DNA of 19,043 nucleotides from Coemansia sp. RSA 922 (lineage: Eukaryota; Kickxellomycota; Kickxellomycetes; Kickxellales; Kickxellaceae), in the NCBI GenBank assembly GCA_027577415.1, contig JANBQS010000393.1:1-19043 (forward strand). Reading direction: 5' to 3'. The notes beneath the pieces are model-generated. The model saw nothing but the letters and a program-made list of their open reading frames with translations, searched no databases and was not told where the DNA came from. Below are positions 1 to 6,303 of the stretch, piece by piece. Position 1 is the stretch's first letter. Each line of letters opens with the position of its first letter. The position numbers and the translations under genes were made by a program.

Positions 1-120
1 GAATCACAAGTTACTGAAATCACAGCCACGTTTAGAAAGAAGGTTGGTAATTTCAGGTATTAAGATGTCCCCCATTAGTTCCACCCTCTGGTGCATGGCC
101 TTAGTGATCTTTTGGTAGTG

Positions 121-1353
121 TCATCCCACAGCCTCTGACTTGACCATTCTGCTAAGGTGTTTGCAGATGAAGTTGGTGAGCGTTTTCTGTACTCCCTCCC
201 AGTTTGGTGGTGGTAGTATGCTTGCAACCTCCCTGCACTTCTTGCAAATGGCAGTTGGTAGACTGTCTGTGATGAGTGTGTCACACTCCTTGACTATCTT
301 GCCCCACCTCCAGTGTTGTAGGTCTTCACCCCCCATATAGCACCAGACATGTTTGCACATCTGGGAAGCCTGGCATAGACATGACTTCAGCTGGGTGGCC
401 TTATGGTGGGCACTCATCTTCTGGAAGGCTCCCTCTACTGTCTTCCAGATGAAGCTGTCAATGTCCATGTCTGCCACCGATATCATGTCCAGCTTGGCCA
501 GAAATGTCAGTTGCTGTGCCTCCAAGGCCCCAGCAATGTTCAGTTGAGGGTGGTGAGCTGGGGCCTGTGATGCTGCCCCTGGTTGGCCCAGAGAGACTGC
601 GACCTCTGCCATGATCAGTCTGTGGTCCTCGTTTAGCTCTGTGGACTCTATTGCTACTACTGCCTGGCATACGCCTGACCCCAGGTTTGTTGTTACAAAG
701 ATAAAGTTGATCCAGCTGCATGGTGTCCCTCCCCGGGAGACTGAGGTCCCTTCTGACAGTGTGCATCTGACGTTTCTATGTGTCTCTTCGAAGAGCTCAT
801 GGTCCATCAGTGTGCACCCAATCATGCTGACATTGGCCCCCCCATCAGCCAGTCGCTTGTTGAAGTCACCCAGCACAATTGCCTTGTGTCCATTGCTTAC
901 TATCTGTTGGATCCAGGTGTTGGCTACCCACTGGGTGTGCTCTTGGACTGCATTGTTCGAGCTTCCTGGTGGTACGTAGAGTGTGACAATGTGCAGTTGG
1001 GCTGCCTGAGCATAGGCCAGGCATACTTGTAGCCCTGTCCCTGCTTGGGCCTGTGTGGCCCTCTCCTCTGGCATCAGTGCATATGTGGTTGCAATTGTGT
1101 TATGGCCCAAATAGTGTAGGCTAGTGCACAGGGATAACACTACTGCCACCCCTTTCTGAGCTTGCCTGTTGTCAGCAGTGCTTGTAAAATACATTTGCCA
1201 ACCATTAAAGGCTAGATGCTTGCATAGCTTTTCCATGTCCAAGGAGTATTTCTTGGTCTCCTGGATGGCAAGTATGTCGAGTTGGAGGTGTGTCATGATG
1301 TGTACCACTTCTGTCCTTCCATACTCTTGGCCAGTGCCACCTCCTTCTTCCAC
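121..1353 (-). pseudogene. LINE endonuclease (EEP/APE-like) domain, ORF2 fragment
   Basis: The 410-residue frame matches the endonuclease/exonuclease/phosphatase fold that nicks target DNA for LINE integration. Visible motifs are LDILAIQETKK (catalytic Glu at residue 32), TLYVPP (Tyr 126), VLGDFNKRL (Asp 163, Asn 165) and NEDHRLIMAE (Asp 243, His 244). The segment SWINFIFV has Asn 216 where the family usually has Asp (S-x-I-D-F/Y-I), a substitution expected to weaken activity. The usual N-terminal WNVNGL-like strand is missing from this frame; the codon at 1353 is GTG and the first ATG is at residue 20. After the domain comes a 140-residue Cys/His-containing linker, then a stop, so no reverse transcriptase follows in frame. 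I read it as a broken ORF2. Confidence 0.75.
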
Positions 1354-1778
1354 CTGTTGATGGTTGTCAGTGGGGTCAGTTCCATTGACCTGTCACTGTG
1401 CCCTGTGATATAGCATGGCTTTGGTGTTGCCACAATCCATCCCAGCCTGTGCAGGTACATGCACATCTGTGCATAGTACATGGCTGGCACTACCAGTTCC
1501 ATCATTTCAGAGTTAACGTGGGACATGTTGTACAGCATCATATCTGTGGGGAGCACAGCCACCAGTTTCCTGTGCACCAAGGAAAACTTCGTGTCAAAAA
1601 GGGTGGGGTTGTTCTGCTTTAGCACAATTATTGCCATATCCTTAAACGTGATGTGTTCTCCTGGTTCGCCGAATGCCCAGACTGCCTCCTCTTCCTCGTT
1701 TTCCTTTAGCTCCTTGAAGTGCTTCATCTCCGGCTCAAAGAATGCTGACTGGTTCACTTCCTTTGGTCTGCCACACAT
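1293..1778 (-). pseudogene. LINE ORF1-like fragment, second frame
   Basis: This is a 161-residue frame with an acidic patch (KELKENEEEEAVWAFGEPGE) followed by a mixed hydrophobic region (LVHRKLVAVLPTDMMLYNMS). It overlaps the upstream ORF1 fragment by 25 nt in another frame, and its last 60 nt overlap the start of the endonuclease frame. The arrangement suggests that one ancestral ORF1 was split by a frameshift near 1770 and once led into the endonuclease ORF. I recognise no RNA-binding zinc knuckle. It could also be a distinct small ORF, but composition and context point to the retroelement. Confidence 0.5.
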
Positions 1779-2368
1779 TGTGCTAGCCTCTCCCTCTCTG
1801 CCAGCTCTTCAGCCATGACCTCCTTTGATGGCAGGACTCCACTCACCACTTCTGCCACAGTGCATGCTCTAGGCATCCCCACCACAACAGTAGTCCTTCC
1901 AGGTATGTTGTTGGCCCAGAATTCCTCATCAAACCCCTGGGATGTGGCAATTGCTCTAGCATTCTCCTTGCAGGCTTCAGCCATCCTTGCCACTGCAGTG
2001 ACTTCCAGGGCTTCCTTGCATCCCAATTCAAGAAGCTTGGCCATTCCTTGGTCATACCTGTCATTTGACTCCTCATCAGCCTCCTCCTTCACTTTCTTGT
2101 GCATGATTAGCTCTGCCTGCCTGGCTTTCTTCAGCTCATGAAGTTCATCAGCCCTCTTGTTCTGGTTCACCTCGTACTGTTCCTCAGCCAGGAGTAGGTC
2201 CTTCATGCTTTCTGCGCTATGCTGCTTGGCACTTGTCAGCAACTTCTGTGCATAAAGGCTCAGCATACGTAGGGCTGTCATGTGCAATGCTGGGCTGGCC
2301 TCTGCCAGCTCGTTCATTTTGGCAACTAGCTCTTCCATCCAAGCAATTGGGTCCTTGGCAGTAGTCAT
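1754..2368 (-). pseudogene. LINE ORF1 / Gag-like coiled-coil fragment
   Basis: The 204-residue frame is highly charged and strongly helical, with long Glu/Lys/Ala-rich heptad-like stretches (for example EEQYEVNQNKRADELHELKK), as in the coiled-coil part of LINE ORF1 proteins that bind element RNA. The ATG at 2368 gives MTTAKDPIAWMEELVAKMNE. Upstream of it the same frame stays open for 45 more codons with a basic stretch (GKKHNKPGKINNKQRPK) but no ATG, so the true start may have been lost by 5' truncation or by mutation. It stops at 1754-1756, where the next ORF1 frame has already begun. The assignment rests on composition and on position upstream of the endonuclease. Confidence 0.5.
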
Positions 2369-2486
2369 GGACTTGGGTCTTTGCTTGTTGTTGATTTTTC
2401 CAGGTTTATTGTGCTTTTTGCCTGACGATTCGATAGCCTGTGTGCTCTCGATTTGCTGAATTTCAATAAAACCAAAAACTTTTTCC

Positions 2487-2512
2487 TTCCATGCATGGAA
2501 AAACTATAAAAA
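2487..2512 (+). promoter_or_regulatory. Palindrome plus TATA box of the gene at 2550
   Basis: A perfect 14-bp palindrome, TTCCATGCATGGAA (2487-2500), is followed five bases later by TATAAAAA (2505-2512), 38 bp before the start codon at 2550. The combination looks like a core promoter with a possible dimeric factor site. It lies exactly where the retroelement frame ends, so the palindrome may belong to the element or to its insertion junction. Confidence 0.45.
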
Positions 2513-2549
2513 CTCGTTTAGCGAAGGAGCGACTGAGTATGAAATTATT

Positions 2550-2876
2550 ATGGGTACTGCAACAAAGAGAGGCTATCCGCTCATAAATCCACCAAGAGAG
2601 GCATTCCAACAAGCATTAGCTAATCCCCCAGCCCATGTATCAGAAATGCCAGAATACGAACATGCCATAGATATTTTGGCCAATCCCTCACCTGATGTAG
2701 ATATCGTTATCGAATTACAAAAGTTAGTTGACGTATTGGCTAATTCCCCAGGAAATGCAGATATCCTCCCAGAATATAAATATTTGGTAAGTCTATTGTT
2801 AAAGCCCACGGATGATTCAGATGACATGTGGGACTACGTGTCCTATGATACATCAGATGAATCTATGGAAGACTGA
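2550..2876 (+). CDS. Small protein of 20-residue tandem repeats with acidic tail
   Basis: The gene encodes 108 residues with no signal peptide or membrane segment and is not recognised. Residues 23-82 are three consecutive 20-residue repeats: LANPPAHVSEMPEYEHAIDI, LANPSPDVDIVIELQKLVDV and LANSPGNADILPEYKYLVSL. A part unit (LINPP) precedes them at residues 11-15 and a degenerate unit (LLKPTDDSDD) follows. The repeat consensus is about LANxPxxxDIxxEYxxLVDV. The C-terminal 20 residues are very acidic. The ATG at 2550 lies 45 bp after a TATA box, and an AATAAA follows the stop by 14 bp. An out-of-frame ATG at 2539 opens only a 15-codon frame. Conservation of the repeat at protein level, with many synonymous differences between units, argues that it is a real coding sequence. 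Function is unknown. Confidence 0.6.
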   Translation: MGTATKRGYPLINPPREAFQQALANPPAHVSEMPEYEHAIDILANPSPDVDIVIELQKLVDVLANSPGNADILPEYKYLVSLLLKPTDDSDDMWDYVSYDTSDESMED

Positions 2877-2890
2877 CCATTGTTGGTACT

Positions 2891-2896
2891 AATAAA
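2891..2896 (+). terminator. Poly(A) signal AATAAA
   Basis: A canonical AATAAA lies 14 bp after the stop codon of the repeat protein gene. It is close but plausible as that gene's 3'-end signal. Confidence 0.4.
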
Positions 2897-3075
2897 GGAC
2901 ATCTACAGGATAAAAATAAGGTCAATCATTTGTTATTCACTCAGGCGCATTGCTGCTGTTAGTTTAGGCCGGGCTCAACCTGTTTCTAGTCACTATCCAC
3001 AATATTAGTTAGTTTCAACACTAGCTACATGAAAATAAAACATTTAAAATAATGCATTTGGTACTGGTTTAGGCT

Positions 3076-3411
3076 TCAGAATAAATGGCTATGCTCTGGT
3101 TTGGACAAAGCACCTTTGAAAGTAGGGAGCCATTTCTGCTTTTGGCCATTTTTGAATGCAACCAAGCAAACCAGACAAGCCAATTCTTTGAAATGTTTTC
3201 CTTTGGCCTTTGAGTAAAAGTATGTCACATCCACAGTTGTGCACTGTTCATTGGCAGCACCTTCTCTTTCTGCTTTTACCAGCCTAAACGGATACTTTGA
3301 AGAAAAGGGTTGAAGATTTTTGAATAATGCATGTCTGAGAAAGACAATTACGGAAGCGCTTTTTGCACCATCCCTTTTCTTGCTCTGGCCTTCTCTGGCC
3401 TTCTCTGACCA
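3076..3411 (-). pseudogene. Coding-like open frame without ATG, probable gene relic
   Basis: Reading the minus strand, 111 codons stay open from 3411 to a TGA at 3078-3076, but there is no ATG anywhere in the frame. The product looks protein-like rather than random: it includes SASVIVFLRHALFKNLQPFS, FRLVKAEREGAANEQC, TTVDVTYFYSKAKGKHFKEL and ACLVCLVAFKNGQKQKWLPT. Just upstream the same frame is interrupted by one TGA (3412-3414) and then stays open for another 20 codons to tandem TAA codons. I recognise no family. It could be an exon of a spliced gene, but the in-frame stop and lack of a start favour a decayed gene or mobile-element fragment. Its upstream part overlaps the promoter of the plus-strand gene at 3543. 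Confidence 0.35.
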
Positions 3412-3419
3412 TCAATCAC

Positions 3420-3427
3420 TATAAATA
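3420..3427 (+). promoter_or_regulatory. TATA box of the gene at 3543
   Basis: TATAAATA lies 123 bp upstream of the ATG at 3543, followed by a T/C-rich leader. A second AT run, TATATATA (3513-3520), lies only 30 bp from the ATG and is the less likely core element. Confidence 0.5.
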
Positions 3428-3542
3428 CCCTGTGTTAGCCACTGACTACCTTTTTCCTTACTTTTATTCCCTAATTATTACACTTTCTCTTGCTTCTTAA
3501 ACGCACGCAGTTTATATATATTTTTTTTATTCAGATTCATCT

Positions 3543-4025
3543 ATGAGGTGTCCAGTAATTTATCTCGATAAAGATAATACCATAAAGTGGTTGAGATACA
3601 TTGATGTAGAAGCAATTGAGTGCCACAATGCCGTAGAGTTTGTAAGAACTAAATGTACAAATGGAGAAAGAAAAGGAAACCCTATTCTTGTTGCCACTGG
3701 CAAGGATGTTCTTTATTTTTTTAATGGGTATCGGCGTCAACCAAATCATGGTAGTACTATAATATCAGAAGGGGCATGTTTCTTATTTGCCCTTAAGACG
3801 ACCATGCTCTCACACACGGAATTAATAGACAGGACTGAGATGGGATTATTTAACTTTATTAAGGATAAGGTGGAACAACTTAAAAAAGAAGATAAGTTTC
3901 AAGAGCTAGTGAATTTAATGAAATTGCCAACTGATGGTGAAGGCTGGGCAGACAAGAGTGAAGAAGAGCTGGAGCGCCTTTTGTCCTCAGATATGCAAGC
4001 CACTAATACTCGAGAAATAGAGTGA
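3543..4025 (+). CDS. Small MxxPV-family protein, paralogue A
   Basis: The product has 160 residues, with no signal peptide or membrane span, so it is probably intracellular. It starts MRCPVIYLD and then carries a helix-like block around CHNAVEFVRTK, a strand pair PILVATGKDVLYFFNGYR (about residues 48-65) and a hydrophobic strand GACFLFALKT (about 78-87). The C-terminal 60 residues are a charged, helix-prone tail (FIKDKVEQLKKEDKFQELVN) absent from the other two family members. The start motif and the order of blocks are shared with the genes at 5034 and 5802, which lie downstream on the same strand, so I read the three as diverged tandem duplicates. The alternation of strands and one helix is compatible with a small alpha/beta (perhaps ubiquitin-like) fold, but that is inference. 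No function is assigned. Single exon, with its own promoter. Confidence 0.7.
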   Translation: MRCPVIYLDKDNTIKWLRYIDVEAIECHNAVEFVRTKCTNGERKGNPILVATGKDVLYFFNGYRRQPNHGSTIISEGACFLFALKTTMLSHTELIDRTEMGLFNFIKDKVEQLKKEDKFQELVNLMKLPTDGEGWADKSEEELERLLSSDMQATNTREIE

Positions 4026-4261
4026 AATACCGTAGCACATGAGTTAGTTGCCTTCGGAGTGACAGCTTGTCGACTTTAGATAGAGCCCTCTTATTAGTCA
4101 CTTTTAAATAACAGACAATATCATGTACTCAGTTCTGAAACCTACTAGAATCAGTCAAAAATATTTACTTTCACTAGGACAGAAACTGGTATATTCAACA
4201 TGTTCAGTGCGTTGCAGACATTTTACATTGGCTGGGAAAAGTACCTTTAGAAGGATGAGCG

Positions 4262-4483
4262 CTATTGAACATTTGATTGAACTACAATTATTTTTCCACT
4301 ATTGCTAGCTGCGACAAAGCAAACTGATTCAAGACAATGCTTTGGAGTAGATGCTTTAAGTTTTTGCAAAAGGTGTATAGGATTAGGATGGCAGTGGTGT
4401 GATATTGCTCTTCCCTTTTTCTTTCTCTTGCCCCATGTTTTCTCCATCCACTTTGTGGTATCAATAGCAGCAACTGGATGCCA
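4262..4483 (-). pseudogene. Short coding-like minus-strand fragment, probable relic
   Basis: A 73-codon open frame ends with TAG at 4264-4262 and contains HPVAAIDTTKWMEKTWGKRK, then a His/Cys/Pro-rich stretch (ISHHCHPNPIHLLQKLKAS). Upstream on the same strand, other frames hold further plausible pieces (LMPLQMLIDVQSKDNTFEK near 4540-4600, and a charged segment across 4597-4818), separated by stops and a T/A run. Together they look like a frameshifted gene remnant, unrelated as far as I can see to the plus-strand paralogues. No family is recognised; chance open frames remain possible. Confidence 0.25.
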
Positions 4484-4916
4484 TCATTAATATTTTTCTT
4501 AACATTTTCCTTACTGTGTCACTATTTAATTGAATAACACGCATTTTTCAAATGTATTGTCCTTGCTCTGTACATCGATCAGCATCTGTAGAGGCATCAA
4601 CCACTTTGCTTGACAATTTTTTTTTTTTTGGAAATAGCTGCCTTTTCCTTTTCCTTTATTGCACCTGCAATTCTTTGAATAGCTATAAAGAAGATCAGCT
4701 GGTCCTTTTGAACAAGCGGAACCTTCCTATTCCCCAGTTGCAAGCAGTGAGCATGCATATGCAATTTGCATTCAAAGTGGATAACGGACAAACAGGTCAG
4801 ATACTTTGAACAAAGCACTCTCGACTTTAAACAAGAGACATTTCTGGTAAGAATGATTCTGAATGAGCATTATCATACTAATCATCGCTATATTCTTTCC
4901 CCCCCCTGCGTTTTGC

Positions 4917-4928
4917 TATATAAAAAAA
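4917..4928 (+). promoter_or_regulatory. TATA box of the gene at 5034
   Basis: TATATAAAAAAA lies 117 bp upstream of the ATG at 5034, almost the same spacing as in paralogue A (123 bp). The leader between them is T/C-rich. Confidence 0.5.
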
Positions 4929-5033
4929 GGCGAATTGTCCACCAATTCCCTTCGCACCTTTTTTTATATTATTCCTCACAATTTTTTATACCCTGGTTTT
5001 GAATATTTTTAGTGTATCCTGTCTCATCTTTCA

Positions 5034-5426
5034 ATGGAGTTCCCAGTACTTATTTTAGATGTTCCACATGTAGGAATAAAGTGTGGTGGAAAATTTCCCA
5101 TCGTAGGGGATAACTGTCATGACGCAATAACCAATTTGAAGATAAACTATGAACCCTCCGAAATGAAGCAAAAGAAAGTCCGTGTAGTCACTGGTAATGG
5201 AAGCGTTTATTCGCTCAACCTTCACGGTAATAGGAATACTAGTATTCCAAATAATCCTTTAGAAGGCGAGACATATTTTCTGTTTGCTGAGGGAAATACT
5301 TGGAACGCTTATAAGGATAGGGAAGAGAACAAAGGAAAGACTGAATACGAGTTAATTATATCTGCTGGAAGACAGCACTATCCTGAGTACTCGCCAATGG
5401 AACAATTGTTTAATGGAAGCACATAA
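5034..5426 (+). CDS. Small MxxPV-family protein, paralogue B
   Basis: The product has 130 residues without signal peptide or membrane segment. It begins MEFPVLILDVPH and contains NCHDAITNLKINYEP (helix-like block), KKVRVVTGNGSVYSLNLHGN (strand pair, matching the ILVATGKDVLYFFN block of paralogue A) and GETYFLFAEGNTWNAYKDRE (matching GACFLFALK of A and ACILIVNESSWEGYLKD of C). The third block is the best evidence that B and C are related: both have a hydrophobic strand, then [ENS]xxW(N/E)xY(x)KD. The C-terminus ends shortly after this block, so B looks like the core domain with little extra. It is single exon and transcribed in the same direction as its relatives. Function is unknown. Confidence 0.7.
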   Translation: MEFPVLILDVPHVGIKCGGKFPIVGDNCHDAITNLKINYEPSEMKQKKVRVVTGNGSVYSLNLHGNRNTSIPNNPLEGETYFLFAEGNTWNAYKDREENKGKTEYELIISAGRQHYPEYSPMEQLFNGST

Positions 5427-5801
5427 ACTAGAAGCTGTATTTATCACACCTATAGCCAGTTGCTAAAGAAGTACCCTTTTTATTTTTGTTGTATCCACAC
5501 CTCAAGACTGTAGGATTCTTTTTTCGTTATCAGTTTCAATATCAATACACCAATTAAAGCATCTCTGCACTCCATAAACCATGTACTCTGCTGATATGAC
5601 CTGTGACAGACTCGAAGCGCTTACAGTCAACAAAAATAAAACATGTGCACACTGACTTTCTTTGTAGCAAACCATGTGCTTCTTTTTTCTTCTAGTACAG
5701 CCTCCAAAAGCACCAAAAAAACTGAACGCACATACCATTGACAAAAAAATCCCTTTCTCCACCTTGCTTTCCTACCACGTTTTTTCAATAATTATTCTCT
5801 A
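5427..5801. other. Intergenic region between paralogues B and C
   Basis: The region holds the 3' flank of B with an AATAAA at 5635-5640, and the pyrimidine-rich leader of the gene at 5802. Unlike A and B, I see no TATA box at about -120. No RNA gene or repeat stands out. Confidence 0.5.
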
Positions 5802-6212
5802 ATGAATTGTCCAGTTTTATTTCTCTACAACCGAGCAGCAGCCATCCAAAGCATAGAATACCTAGACATTAGCGGCTATAGTTATGCAGCAGCCATAATT
5901 GCACTTAGAATGAAGTATCACGATCTTCTAAATAACCGTTCAATTATAATAGCAAACGAGGAGCAAGTTCTTCACTACAATGTCTGTACTCCATTGCTAG
6001 ATAGTAGCCCAGCGACACTTCATGCATGTATATTGATTGTTAACGAAAGCTCTTGGGAAGGATATCTCAAAGACAATGGACTAGTGGTAGATCCCGTTAA
6101 GCCACATATTTACAACCATTTGTTATTAGCATCTGCGTTATGCGATATTGGTCTTAATAAAGAAGGCAGGTATACAAAGCTAAATGAGATAAAAGGAATG
6201 CCGTTTTATTAA
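5802..6212 (+). CDS. Small MxxPV-family protein, paralogue C
   Basis: The product has 136 residues and begins MNCPVLFLYNRAAAIQSIEY, sharing the M-x-[CF]-P-V-[IL]-x-L start with paralogues A and B. Next come an Ala-rich helix-like block (SYAAAIIALRMKYHDL), a strand pair (SIIIANEEQVLHYN) and a hydrophobic strand with the aromatic/KD ending (ACILIVNESSWEGYLKD, about residues 91-107) that matches B. The C-terminal 30 residues are unique to C. No signal peptide is present. C is the most diverged of the three. The gene is convergent with the PPR gene: only 91 bp separate the two stop codons, so their 3' ends probably overlap. Function is unknown. Confidence 0.65.
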   Translation: MNCPVLFLYNRAAAIQSIEYLDISGYSYAAAIIALRMKYHDLLNNRSIIIANEEQVLHYNVCTPLLDSSPATLHACILIVNESSWEGYLKDNGLVVDPVKPHIYNHLLLASALCDIGLNKEGRYTKLNEIKGMPFY

Positions 6213-6303
6213 CATACATTCCTCATTATTAGAGCTAGTCCTAGTATTGAACACAATCAGAAATACACAATATAATACACTTGCAACAAAAATTGCGAAC
6301 AAG

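Larger units (their letters stand above)
1..2503 (-). mobile_element. Decayed LINE (non-LTR) retrotransposon fragment, 5' part
   Basis: Three minus-strand coding blocks lie in the order expected for a LINE: a charged, coiled-coil Gag-like ORF1, a continuation of it in another frame, and an endonuclease/exonuclease/phosphatase (EEP) domain. The blocks overlap in different frames (1754-1778 and 1293-1353), and the endonuclease frame ends at a stop at 121-123. Coding-like text continues in a further frame through positions 1-120, so the copy carries several frameshifts and is probably dead. The reverse transcriptase would be beyond position 1 and is not seen. The right (5') boundary is uncertain: the ORF1 frame stays open, without an ATG, up to a stop at 2504-2506, right next to the TATA box of the gene at 2550. 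No target-site duplication can be identified with only one end in view. Confidence 0.75.
2897..3542. other. Intergenic region between the repeat protein gene and the first paralogue
   Basis: This stretch holds the 3' flank of the repeat protein gene, a minus-strand coding-like relic (3076-3411, listed separately), three copies of a roughly 10-bp unit (TTCTCTGGCC-like, about 3381-3410), and the promoter and pyrimidine-rich leader of the gene at 3543. I see no RNA gene. Confidence 0.5.
4026..5033. other. 1-kb intergenic region between paralogues A and B
   Basis: This AT-rich stretch has no convincing plus-strand gene. The minus strand carries short coding-like pieces in shifting frames between about 4262 and 4818 (listed separately for 4262-4483), separated by poly-T runs, which looks like a decayed gene. 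The right end is the promoter and leader of the gene at 5034. Confidence 0.5.

Noticed and set aside
5502..5762. 86-residue minus-strand frame with a hydrophobic, Cys-containing N terminus
   Set aside because: It starts only with GTG, overlaps the leader of the gene at 5802 and lacks a convincing promoter; a secreted peptide is not supported.
3543..6212. Assigning the three small paralogues to the Crinkler (ubiquitin-like header) effectors
   Set aside because: The strand-helix-strand layout is only loosely similar, and the LxLFLAK-type motif is not present, so no family name is given.
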